Source of the DNA: Gammaproteobacteria bacterium UBA5109
Lineage (GTDB): Bacteria > Pseudomonadota > Gammaproteobacteria > Pseudomonadales > Pseudohongiellaceae
Assembly (NCBI GenBank): GCA_002414385.1
Contig: DHZH01000005.1
Span: forward strand, 62,001 to 126,000
Length of the DNA: 64,000 nucleotides
Direction of reading: 5' to 3'
The translations under genes were made by a program, and so were the position numbers. The notes under the pieces are model-generated. The model worked only from the letters and a program-made list of their open reading frames with translations, did not search any database and was not told the DNA's origin. Position 1 is the stretch's first letter; each line of letters begins with the position of its first letter. This document shows positions 33,741 through 42,498 of this stretch, in pieces.

Positions 33741-35015
33741 ATGCACAAGAACGATGATATAAAAATTGCGGTAATCGGACTGGGATATGTTGGCTTTCCA
33801 TTATTTATTGAATTTTCTCGGAAATTCACTGTGGTTGGGTATGATATATCAAAGCAAAGGATAAAAGAATTACAAGCAGGTCTTGATAAAACCCTTGAAT
33901 ATGACGGAAATACCTTAACGGAGCTCAACACCAAACTTGAATTGAAGTATACTTTTGAGTTAAGTGATATAAGTGACTGTAATTTTTTTATCATAACGGT
34001 TCCCACCCCCATAGATGAACATCGTCATCCTGATTTAAACCCTCTTTTTAGTGCTACCCAAGCCGTAGGGACAGTCTTAAAGAAAGGCGATTTCGTCATC
34101 TACGAATCTACAGTTTATCCTGGAGCAACGGAAGAGGACTGCGTTCCGATTCTGGAGCAAGAATCAAAATTAGTCTTTAATAAAGATTTCTATTGTGGTT
34201 ATTCTCCAGAGAGAATTAATCCAGGCGACAAGAAGCACACTATTGTTGATATCATTAAGGTAACTTCAGGTTCTACACCAGAAGCAGCTGAAAAGATCGA
34301 TGATCTTTATAAATCAATTATTACAGCTGGCACCTATAAAGCTCCAAATATTAAAGTGGCTGAAGCAGCAAAAGTAATCGAAAATTGCCAACGTGATCTT
34401 AACATTGCTTTTGTTAATGAATTAGCGATGATCTTTCATAAAATGAGCATCCCTACTTCAGAGGTGCTTAAAGCTGCTTCTACCAAATGGAACTTCCTGC
34501 CTTTCAAGCCTGGCTTAGTTGGAGGACACTGCATAGGTGTTGACCCTTATTATCTGACTCATAAAGCACAGGAACTGGGCTTTAATCCTGAAATTATACT
34601 GGCTGGAAGGAGAATCAATGATGGAATGGGGGCTTATATTGCCTCTAGAGTAATTAAACTTTTAATTAGAAATAATAAAAAAGTAAAGGATGCCAGAGTA
34701 TTAATTTTAGGCATTACTTTTAAGGAGAACTGCCCCGATATAAGAAACTCAAGAGTCATCGACGTGATAAAAGAATTAGAAGAATTTGGTTGTGCAGTGA
34801 ACGTAGTTGACCCAATGGCTATCCGCGAAGATGTTCAGGAGGAATATGGCCTTAGTATTCACAATAATTTGGATGATGTCACATTAGATAATTACGAGGC
34901 TGTTGTTCTAGCTGTTGCTCACAAAGAGTTCTTGTCTTTAGATTTCGCATCTGATAATTCTCAAATCATATTTGACGTTAAGTCATGTATTAATGGTTCG
35001 AATGGGGCTCTTTGA
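33741..35015 (+). CDS. tviB: TviB-type UDP-HexNAc 6-dehydrogenase
   Basis: 424 residues, nucleotide-sugar dehydrogenase of the Vi-antigen TviB/WbpA/WbpO group: Rossmann IAVIGLGYVGFPLFIEFS, VPTPIDEHRHPDLNPL, YESTVYPGATEEDCVP, YSPERINPGDKKHT and the catalytic Cys in GLVGGHCIGVDPYYLTHKA. The PTPID(x)5-PDLxPL and SPERINPGD blocks separate it from Ugd. It probably makes UDP-GlcNAcA or UDP-GalNAcA. Its stop overlaps the start of the epimerase gene by one base (TGATG). With ugd at 9020 the locus encodes two different uronate-forming enzymes. Confidence 0.88.
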   Translation: MHKNDDIKIAVIGLGYVGFPLFIEFSRKFTVVGYDISKQRIKELQAGLDKTLEYDGNTLTELNTKLELKYTFELSDISDCNFFIITVPTPIDEHRHPDLNPLFSATQAVGTVLKKGDFVIYESTVYPGATEEDCVPILEQESKLVFNKDFYCGYSPERINPGDKKHTIVDIIKVTSGSTPEAAEKIDDLYKSIITAGTYKAPNIKVAEAAKVIENCQRDLNIAFVNELAMIFHKMSIPTSEVLKAASTKWNFLPFKPGLVGGHCIGVDPYYLTHKAQELGFNPEIILAGRRINDGMGAYIASRVIKLLIRNNKKVKDARVLILGITFKENCPDIRNSRVIDVIKELEEFGCAVNVVDPMAIREDVQEEYGLSIHNNLDDVTLDNYEAVVLAVAHKEFLSLDFASDNSQIIFDVKSCINGSNGAL

Positions 35016-36067
35016 TGAAAATTTTAGTTACTGGAGCAGCTGGGTTTATTGGTTTTCATTTGGTTCAAAAATTACTGGAACGTGGCGATGAAGTTATTGG
35101 GCTAGATGCTATAAATGACTATTATGACACCAAAATAAAATTTGGGAGATTGGAATTATCTGGAATCAGTCAAAACAAAATAACCTACAAAAAAGTCACC
35201 AGCTCAACAAAGTTTAAAAATTATAAATTTATCCAAGGAAATCTAGAAGATGCTGAATTGATTCGCGATACTTTTTCAACAAACAAATTCGATGCTGTAT
35301 GTAATCTGGCTGCGCAGGCAGGCGTTCGATATTCGTTAGAAAACCCACAATCTTACCTAGACTCTAATATAAATGGATTTTTAAATATATTGGAAAATTG
35401 CAGGAATTTTAAAGTCGATAATTTTAGTTTTGCTTCAAGTTCTTCTGTATACGGGCTCAATAGTAAATTACCATTTGCCACCAGTGATAATGTTGATCAC
35501 CCTATAAGCCTTTATGCTGCAAGTAAGAAGGCTAATGAGTTGATGGCTCATACATATAGCCATCTCTTCGGCATTAGAGCAACCGGATTGCGCTTCTTTA
35601 CAGTATATGGGCCATGGGGTAGACCAGACATGGCACTGTTTCTTTTTACTAAAGCTGCTTTTGAAGGGAGTCCTATTAAGGTTTTTAATCATGGAAATAT
35701 GCTAAGAGATTTCACATATATTGACGATATTATTAATGGAGTTGTTAGAGTCATTGATCGTCCGGCAAAACCTAATCCCGATTGGAATTCTGAAAAGCCT
35801 GACCCTTCTACCTCATCAGCTCCTTATAAAATATACAATATTGGGAATAATAACCCAGTACAATTGATGGAATTTATTGATGCTATTGAGAATGCCACTG
35901 AAAAAAAGATAAAAAGAGAGATGCTACCAATACAGCCTGGCGACGTTCCTTCAACCTACGCAGACATAAAGGACTTATCTGAAGATATGAACTTTAAGCC
36001 GGAATGCTCCATAGAGTATGGAGTGAATAAATTCGTTAATTGGTATAGAGAATTCTACAAAGTTTGA
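35015..36067 (+). CDS. NAD-dependent nucleotide-sugar epimerase (UDP-GlcA 4-epimerase type)
   Basis: 350 residues, extended SDR: KILVTGAAGFIGFHLVQKLL, the catalytic Ser region FASSSSVYG and YxxxK in SLYAASKKANELMAH, then RFFTVYGPWGRPDMALFLFT and FNHGNMLRDFTYIDDI. The last two motifs are those of the CapI/LpsL UDP-glucuronate 4-epimerases that yield UDP-GalA. Being coupled to tviB it could also act on UDP-HexNAcA as TviC does. It is the intact homologue of the collapsed remnant at 8802-9023, and may have taken over its role. Last gene of the rightward operon; convergent with wecA, no terminator seen. Confidence 0.88.
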   Translation: MKILVTGAAGFIGFHLVQKLLERGDEVIGLDAINDYYDTKIKFGRLELSGISQNKITYKKVTSSTKFKNYKFIQGNLEDAELIRDTFSTNKFDAVCNLAAQAGVRYSLENPQSYLDSNINGFLNILENCRNFKVDNFSFASSSSVYGLNSKLPFATSDNVDHPISLYAASKKANELMAHTYSHLFGIRATGLRFFTVYGPWGRPDMALFLFTKAAFEGSPIKVFNHGNMLRDFTYIDDIINGVVRVIDRPAKPNPDWNSEKPDPSTSSAPYKIYNIGNNNPVQLMEFIDAIENATEKKIKREMLPIQPGDVPSTYADIKDLSEDMNFKPECSIEYGVNKFVNWYREFYKV

Positions 36068-36103
36068 ATTAAGAAGCTGTCGAAAAAATAATCAAATACA
36101 AAA

Positions 36104-37129
36104 TCATCGGACCTTATCTCCAATCACAGAGACTAACCAATAAATCACAAACATTCCCAGAAATACTAAAAATAATAATGTTTCGGGCACTGCCTGTGAA
36201 TAAATCCCCCAGCCTGACAAAGCCAAGACTACGGCTGTAATATAAAGACTACAAACTACTCGCCGGTTTGAAAAACCCAGCAACTGCAATTTGTGATGTA
36301 AATGATCCCTTCCTGGATGGAATGGTGACTTACCCTGCAAAGGGCGCTTGATTAATAAAGCGATCGTGTCCATTAACGGAACAGCAATAAACCACAATGC
36401 CAGTACAGGCGGTACGACTCCTGTACCGTTCTGGGTTGATTCAATCAGTAACCACGCCAATACAAAACCTAGAAAAGTACTTCCCGAATCCCCAAGATAA
36501 ACCAGCGCCGGCTTACGCCAAGGAAGCCTGAAATTTAAAGCCAGGAAAGCGAGCAAAGCGCTTAGTAATACCGCAATAAAAATCAGTAAGGTTTCATTAC
36601 CCGATTGCCAGGCAACTAATCCCAGAAAAGCCAGGGCAATCGTCACCATCCCGCCGGACAGTCCGTCCATGCCATCACTCATATTGATTGCATTGATCAC
36701 GCCGACCGTGGCAAAAACTGTCACCGGAAAGCTGAGTATTCCCAGATTGATATCACCGAAGCCGAAAAGATTGCCAAACGAAGTCAACTGATTGCCAGCG
36801 GCAAAATACATCAATGTCGCCGCGATGGCCTGACCGCCCATACGGAAACTGACGGGCATGTGTTTATAGTCGTCAATGGCACCGAGTACCAGCACAATTA
36901 AGGAAATCGCTAACAGGTCGCCATATTCAGCCAGCACTACCGGGTTGAACATCGAAATAAACACCACCCCAAGATAGATGCCAATTCCGCCAATAAGCGG
37001 AGTGGGGTGGGCGTGGGTCTTGCGGCCGCCGGGGTGATCCATCAGGCCGACGCGGTTGGCAACAGGTTTTAAGGCAAACAGGGAGGCGGTAGTAACGCAG
37101 AAGGAACTGAACAGGCTGACAATATCCAT
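36104..37129 (-). CDS. wecA: WecA-type undecaprenyl-phosphate GlcNAc-1-phosphate transferase
   Basis: 341-residue membrane enzyme of the MraY/WecA family with about 11 membrane segments. Conserved cytoplasmic motifs: HPGGRKTHAHPTPLIGGIGI, VLGAIDDYKHMPVS, VGVINAINMSDGMDGLSGG, YLGDSGSTFLGF and the His-rich HPGRDHLHHKL loop that marks the GlcNAc/QuiNAc/FucNAc-type rather than MraY. It starts lipid-linked repeat units; a role for the adjacent polysaccharide is likely since no other initiating transferase is in the locus. AGGGA lies a suitable distance before ATG 37129. Base composition is closer to the core genes than to the island. Confidence 0.9.
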   Translation of the reverse strand: MDIVSLFSSFCVTTASLFALKPVANRVGLMDHPGGRKTHAHPTPLIGGIGIYLGVVFISMFNPVVLAEYGDLLAISLIVLVLGAIDDYKHMPVSFRMGGQAIAATLMYFAAGNQLTSFGNLFGFGDINLGILSFPVTVFATVGVINAINMSDGMDGLSGGMVTIALAFLGLVAWQSGNETLLIFIAVLLSALLAFLALNFRLPWRKPALVYLGDSGSTFLGFVLAWLLIESTQNGTGVVPPVLALWFIAVPLMDTIALLIKRPLQGKSPFHPGRDHLHHKLQLLGFSNRRVVCSLYITAVVLALSGWGIYSQAVPETLLFLVFLGMFVIYWLVSVIGDKVR

Positions 37130-37482
37130 ATCTATCCCTGTTTGATGTGAGCTAAATGAAACATAGGTCTTTTTTATTATTCAGCTTGGCCATTGTTCGA
37201 CTGGATTGAAACCGGCCTCAATAAAACCTGTAAAATCATTAATTTGGCGGCGAAATATAGCAAACAAGCTTAACGATTGTACAGCATCATCTTTTAAAAA
37301 AGCAGCTTTGATGCATACTTTTTGCAAAATTTGCGAAAACAGGTATATCCAGATACACAGGGCTTTTTGTTGTGATATAGGGCCAACAGGGAGATGAAAT
37401 TTGTTGATGAGTTTGCCCGCCATATCCGCTACACTTTAACGCTTGTTTGATGTTCAACTTTCCTTTGGAGTAAGTCGGTTCG
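37130..37482. other. wecA-smc divergent intergenic region
   Basis: 353 bases between divergent wecA and smc. Short frames occur on both strands, but none has a family match or good start. It should carry both promoters; I see no high-scoring pair of hexamers, no strong hairpin and no repeat. GGAG at 37466-37469 is the smc Shine-Dalgarno sequence. Confidence 0.6.
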
Positions 37483-40400
37483 ATGCGACTAAAAAGTATT
37501 AAACTCGCAGGTTTCAAATCATTCGTCGATCCGACTACCGTTAACCTACCAAGCAATCTCTGTGCCGTCGTCGGCCCCAATGGCTGCGGCAAGTCCAATA
37601 TTATCGATGCCGTGCGCTGGGTAATGGGTGAAAGCTCCGCCAAGAACCTGCGTGGTGAGCAGATGACGGACGTTATCTTTAATGGTTCCAGCACCCGTAA
37701 ACCGGTGGGCCAGGCTTCTGTGGAGCTGGTTTTCGACAACACGGACCGCACCATTAAGGGGCAATATGCCAGTTTTAACGAGATTTCGGTCAAGCGGGTG
37801 GTCAATACCGAGGCGCAGTCCACCTATTTATTAAATGGTGAGAAGTGTCGGCGCCGTGATATCACCGATATCTTTCTGGGCACCGGCCTGGGGCCACGTT
37901 CCTACTCGATTATCGAGCAGGGCATGGTGTCGCGCCTGATCGAGTCCAAACCGGAAGAATTACGTATTTTCATTGAGGAAGCAGCCGGCATCTCCAAATA
38001 CAAGGAACGGCGCCGGGAGACTGAAAACCGCATCAAACGCACCCGCGAGAACCTGGAGCGTCTTACCGATATCCGGGAAGAGCTGGAGCGTCAGTTGCAG
38101 CACCTGCAGCGCCAGGCCAGGGCTGCGGAACGCTATAAAGAGTATAAACAGCAGGAACGCGATACGAAGGCACAGCTTAATGCCATCCGCTGGCGGGATT
38201 TCGATGCCGAAGTTAACAAGGCCCAGCAGATCATTCGTGAACTGGAGGTCAAGCTGGAAGCCAGCATTGCCTCGGCGCGTTCCTTTGAAGCTGAAATCGA
38301 ACAGCAACGCGAAGCCAATTCCGATATCCAGGAAGCCTATCAGAAGGTGCAGGCGACTTATTATTCCCTGGGCAGCGAAATCAGCAAGATTGAACAGAAC
38401 ATTGAGCATCAGCGTCAGCGTCAGCTTGAACTGAGCGAAGAGCTGAGCAATATCCGTAACAACCTGAGCAATGCCGAGCGTGAAATGCAGGAAGACCGTG
38501 AGCAGATTGCCGGGCTTACCAGCACCATTGCCGAGCTTGAGCCTTCGCTCAAGACAGCGCAGGAAGCCGAACAGTCAGCCACGGCGACCCTGGAAACCGC
38601 CGAGCAGGGCATGAACGCCTGGCAGCAGGACTGGGATCATTTCAATACCGATTCCGCTGAGGCCACCAAACTGGCAGAAGTGGAACAGCAGCGCATCAAG
38701 CATCTGGAAAATATTGTCGAGCGCAGCAGCCAGCGCCGTAACAGCCTGAAGAGCGAACTGGAAAACCTGCATACCGACGCGGAAGAGCAGGAAATCAGGG
38801 ATCTGACTCAGCAAATCGAGACTATTGAAGGTGAAGCCGGGCAGCTGCAGCAGCAGAACAAGGGCTTGCTGCAAAGTATTGATGACACCCGCAGTGAACT
38901 CAAATCCACTGAAAACAGGCTCTCAGAACAGCGCAGTAAGCTGCAGAGTCAGCTGGGGCGTCAGGCTTCTCTGGATGCCCTGCAACAGGCGGCGCTGAGC
39001 AGCGAGGAAAAGGCCCAGCAATGGCTGGAGAGCAATCACTTAAGCGGCAATAACCGTCTGGTTGATGGCCTGAGCGTGGAAAATGGCTGGGAACTGGCGG
39101 TGGAAACCGTGCTTGGTGAACATATGCAGGCCGTGTGTGTCGATGACCTGCAATCTCTCGACACGATCCTCAACAATTTCAGTGAAGGCCTGCTGCAGTT
39201 TGTTGAAACCGGGCAGTCTGGCACTGGTAGTAACAATAATGCCTCGCTGGCAGATCGAAAGCTGCAGGACAAAATCAGCTCCCGGAATAACCTTGATGCA
39301 CTCCTGAGTGGAGTCTATACCGCCGAATCCATGGCGGAGGCTCTGTCCCTGCGCGATAAACTCCAGGCCCATGAATCAATCGTGACCCCCGAAGGAGTCT
39401 GGCTGGGCTCTTCCTGGTTACGCATTGCCCGCGGATTTGATGAAGAGGCCGGCGTACTGAAGCGCAAGGAAGAACTCGAATCACTCAATTCAAGCATTGC
39501 CGAACTGGAAAAAGGAATCACACAGGAAGTGAGCCGCTCCAACCAGTTACAGGAACAGTTGTCCAAGGCCGAAAATGAGAAAGAGGCTTTTCTCGACAAA
39601 CTGGCCGAATTAAATAAACAGGCCGCCAACCTGAATGCCGAACGCTCGGCTGCCAGAGTCAAGGTTGAGCAGGTCAATGAACGCCGGGAACGCATGTCCC
39701 GTGAGATCAATGAACTGGCCCAGCAGGTAGAGCAGGAGCAGGAAAATATTGCCGCTTCCCGCGGAAGCCTGCAGGAAGCCCTGGACCGCATGGCGCATGA
39801 TACGGATAAACGTGAAGAACTTCTGCAGCAGCGCGAAGAAGTACGCAGCAACCTGGAAACTGCCCGGCAGCGGGCCCGAGAAGCCCGGGATAAGTCCCAT
39901 GAACTGAACCTGCAGCACCAGACCCAGCTAACCCAGTTGAAATCACTGAAAACGGCGCTGGAACGAATCACTTCCCAGGTGGAATCCTACCAGTCGCGTC
40001 AGCAGCAGCTGGAAAGCAACCTCAAGCAAAGTGATGACCCGGTGCCCGAGCTGAAAAAAGAGCTGGAAGAAAAGCTGTCCTCCCGCGCCAGTATCGAAAA
40101 TGAAATGCACAGCGCCAAGGCGAAACTGGATGAAGTGGAGCATGGCCTACGCGAACTGGAAAAACGCCGTAATGAAGCGCAGCAGAATACCCAGGGCATC
40201 AAGGATGAGTTGTCCGCCAAGCGCCTGAGCATCGAAGGCGCCAGTGTCAAACGCGAAAGTCTTTCCCAGGAAATCGCCCAGGCCTCCTATAATCTGGAAG
40301 ATGTGCTGGCCGCTTTGCCTGAAGACCTGAATGCCCAGACCTGTGAAGAGGAACTGGAAAAACTCAATAACCGCATTCAGCGACTTGGCGCCATTAACCT

Positions 40401-40998
40401 GGCCGCAATCGATGAATACACCTCACAATCCGAGCGCAAAATTTACCTGGACAAGCAGAATGAAGATCTGGAAAAGGCCCTGACCACACTGCAGAATGCC
40501 ATTCGCAAGATTGACCGGGAAACCCGTACCCGCTTCAAGGAAACCTTCGACAAGATCAACAGCGGTCTGCAGGACCTGTTCCCCAAAGTCTTTGGTGGCG
40601 GCCATGCCTACCTGGACATGACCGGGGAGGATCTACTGGATACCGGGGTGGCCATCATGGCGCGTCCACCGGGCAAACGAAACAGTACCATCCACCTGCT
40701 GTCCGGTGGTGAAAAAGCCATGACCGCGATTGCCCTGGTGTTTTCGATTTTCCATCTGAATCCTTCGCCTTTTTGTATGCTGGACGAGGTCGATGCGCCA
40801 CTGGATGATGCCAACATTGGCCGTTATGCCAATCTGGTGAAAGAGATGTCCGGCGTAATCCAGTTTATTTTCATTACCCATAACCGCCTGACCATGGAAT
40901 CAGCCAGTCAATTGATGGGGGTTACCATGCAGGAACCGGGTGTATCACGACTGGTTTCCGTGGACATTGATGAAGCCGCGGAAATGGCGGCAATGTAG
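37483..40998 (+). CDS. smc: Chromosome partition protein Smc
   Basis: SMC ATPase of 1171 residues, full length. Head motifs: Walker A GPNGCGKSNIIDAVRWVMGE at about 32, and the C-terminal signature LLSGGEKAMTAIALVFSIF with Walker B MLDEVDAPLDD (about 1070-1110). Two long coiled coils (about 170-500 and 665-1010, rich in Gln, Glu, Arg) flank a hinge domain at about 515-660. The protein compacts and segregates the chromosome with ScpA and ScpB, which are not in the window. Followed by zipA and ligA, the order known from Pseudomonas. Confidence 0.97.
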   Translation: MRLKSIKLAGFKSFVDPTTVNLPSNLCAVVGPNGCGKSNIIDAVRWVMGESSAKNLRGEQMTDVIFNGSSTRKPVGQASVELVFDNTDRTIKGQYASFNEISVKRVVNTEAQSTYLLNGEKCRRRDITDIFLGTGLGPRSYSIIEQGMVSRLIESKPEELRIFIEEAAGISKYKERRRETENRIKRTRENLERLTDIREELERQLQHLQRQARAAERYKEYKQQERDTKAQLNAIRWRDFDAEVNKAQQIIRELEVKLEASIASARSFEAEIEQQREANSDIQEAYQKVQATYYSLGSEISKIEQNIEHQRQRQLELSEELSNIRNNLSNAEREMQEDREQIAGLTSTIAELEPSLKTAQEAEQSATATLETAEQGMNAWQQDWDHFNTDSAEATKLAEVEQQRIKHLENIVERSSQRRNSLKSELENLHTDAEEQEIRDLTQQIETIEGEAGQLQQQNKGLLQSIDDTRSELKSTENRLSEQRSKLQSQLGRQASLDALQQAALSSEEKAQQWLESNHLSGNNRLVDGLSVENGWELAVETVLGEHMQAVCVDDLQSLDTILNNFSEGLLQFVETGQSGTGSNNNASLADRKLQDKISSRNNLDALLSGVYTAESMAEALSLRDKLQAHESIVTPEGVWLGSSWLRIARGFDEEAGVLKRKEELESLNSSIAELEKGITQEVSRSNQLQEQLSKAENEKEAFLDKLAELNKQAANLNAERSAARVKVEQVNERRERMSREINELAQQVEQEQENIAASRGSLQEALDRMAHDTDKREELLQQREEVRSNLETARQRAREARDKSHELNLQHQTQLTQLKSLKTALERITSQVESYQSRQQQLESNLKQSDDPVPELKKELEEKLSSRASIENEMHSAKAKLDEVEHGLRELEKRRNEAQQNTQGIKDELSAKRLSIEGASVKRESLSQEIAQASYNLEDVLAALPEDLNAQTCEEELEKLNNRIQRLGAINLAAIDEYTSQSERKIYLDKQNEDLEKALTTLQNAIRKIDRETRTRFKETFDKINSGLQDLFPKVFGGGHAYLDMTGEDLLDTGVAIMARPPGKRNSTIHLLSGGEKAMTAIALVFSIFHLNPSPFCMLDEVDAPLDDANIGRYANLVKEMSGVIQFIFITHNRLTMESASQLMGVTMQEPGVSRLVSVDIDEAAEMAAM

Positions 40999-41095
40999 GC
41001 AGGACGGGGAGTTTAAGTATGTCCGGTCTTATGTCAGACTATGGCAGCTTTATGAATAACAATAACTGCCAAGCACATCGAATCGGAGCCGGCTC

Positions 41096-42484
41096 ATGGG
41101 TATGAGAGACTGGCTGATTATTATCGTCATTGTCGGCATCGTCATCATTCTCGCCGACGGCTATCGCCGCAAACACAAAAATTCCATTCGCATGAAGCTG
41201 GACAAGAATATTCCACCAGCTGATGCCTTTGAAGATGATCCCCTGGAACGAGCCGAACTGCCCAATGGCGGAGCGCGGGTACTCGATCGTAACGGCAAGC
41301 CACTTGAGTCTTATGCAGATGCTGAGTCAGATGATGACGAAGATTACGATGATGATTATTACGATGAACAGGAAAATACCGAACAGGCCAGGGAATATAT
41401 CAAGGACAAAGATAATGTTCCGGTCCTGATGGATGCGATCGATATAGCCGGCGGAATAGAAAGTAAAAAAGAACCTGAAGCAAAAGCACGGCATCATGAT
41501 GATGCGGATGTAAGTGAATATGCATATGAAACAACTGAAGAAGCAGAAGAAACTTCTGAAACTGGCAGTATAAGCAACAAGACTTATTCAGATGATGAAG
41601 AAGAACAATATGCAGACTCTTCAGATTATGAACCTGAAACAGTAACTCATGTATCTGCAGATGAATATGCCGACGAAGCATATGACGATGATGACATCAG
41701 CAATGATGAAATAGTCTCACGTGTCCGGGTCAATCATCGTGATACAGCGACTGAAAAACCCAGGCAGGTTAGGCAGGGGCGTATTGAACCCAGTATGGGT
41801 GAGATGGAGCCATTATCTGCCGAAGACCTCGAAGACCGTCCAGCGCATTTACGGGAACCAAAAAAGCAGGACAAAAAAACAAAAAAATCCCGCTTCTTTA
41901 AATCCGGGAAGGCAGAAGAGATAACGGAGAAAAAGAAAGAAAAAGGAAAAGGAAAAGAGAAAAAGAATGATTCCGCTGTCGTACAGACTGAATTATTTTC
42001 AGACACCCCGGAGGATTATTTTCAGGAAGACGAAGAAGATACCCAGGCTGTCGAACCGGAAGAAGTCATTGTCATCAATGTGATGGCAAAAAAGGATGAG
42101 TATTTCTCCGGCAAGGATCTCTTGCCCATCATTCTGCAGCAGGGCATGCAGCTCGGCAAAATGAGTATCTTCCACAAACATGCCGATGGTGACGGCAACG
42201 GGCCGATCATGTTCAGCATGGCCAATATGGTGAAACCAGGCACCTTTGATATTTCCCAGATGGACGAGTTCACCACCCCGGGGGTCAGTTTTTTTCTGCA
42301 ATTGCCCAACAGTCTTGGCAACATGAAATGTTTCGAGCAGATGCTGAAGGCGGCCAATCATATCAGGGAGACCCTGCATGGCGAGTTGAAAGATGAACAT
42401 CGCAGCGTCATTACCCGCCAGACGATTGAGCATTGCCGTCAGCGTATTCAGGATTTTGAGCTGGCCCAGCTATCGAAAAAATAA
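41096..42484 (+). CDS. zipA: Cell division protein ZipA
   Basis: 462 residues. A short periplasmic N-terminus and one membrane segment (WLIIIVIVGIVIILADGY, about 5-22) are followed by a very long charged linker and the C-terminal FtsZ-binding domain from about 320 (VIVINVMAKKDEYFSGKDLL, MSIFHKHADGDG, FFLQLPNSLGNMKCFEQML). ZipA anchors FtsZ filaments to the inner membrane. The linker is unusual: Asp/Glu/Tyr-rich at about 75-235 (DDDEDYDDDYYDEQ), then a Lys-rich patch at about 265-300. Longer than E. coli ZipA (328). Start ATG 41096, with 41102 as alternative. Between smc and ligA as in Pseudomonas. Confidence 0.93.
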   Translation: MGMRDWLIIIVIVGIVIILADGYRRKHKNSIRMKLDKNIPPADAFEDDPLERAELPNGGARVLDRNGKPLESYADAESDDDEDYDDDYYDEQENTEQAREYIKDKDNVPVLMDAIDIAGGIESKKEPEAKARHHDDADVSEYAYETTEEAEETSETGSISNKTYSDDEEEQYADSSDYEPETVTHVSADEYADEAYDDDDISNDEIVSRVRVNHRDTATEKPRQVRQGRIEPSMGEMEPLSAEDLEDRPAHLREPKKQDKKTKKSRFFKSGKAEEITEKKKEKGKGKEKKNDSAVVQTELFSDTPEDYFQEDEEDTQAVEPEEVIVINVMAKKDEYFSGKDLLPIILQQGMQLGKMSIFHKHADGDGNGPIMFSMANMVKPGTFDISQMDEFTTPGVSFFLQLPNSLGNMKCFEQMLKAANHIRETLHGELKDEHRSVITRQTIEHCRQRIQDFELAQLSKK

Positions 42485-42498
42485 GAGCCCCTGTGACC

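Larger units (their letters stand above)
14582..36067 (+). other. AT-rich surface polysaccharide (nonulosonate) gene cluster
   Basis: Rightward genes with short gaps or 4- and 8-base overlaps, all fitting one Wzx/Wzy-type polysaccharide. The DNA is visibly richer in A and T than both flanks, with many AAA/TTA-type codons, as usual for exchanged glycan loci. No transposase or integrase was recognised inside. Confidence 0.85.

Noticed and set aside
37181..37423. Short frames on both strands in the wecA-smc gap
   Set aside because: No ribosome site, no recognisable motif, and composition of non-coding DNA.
39036..40250. Many long antisense frames under smc, mutS, ligA and recA
   Set aside because: They are shadows of GC-rich coding sequence, with no starts, motifs or independent signals.
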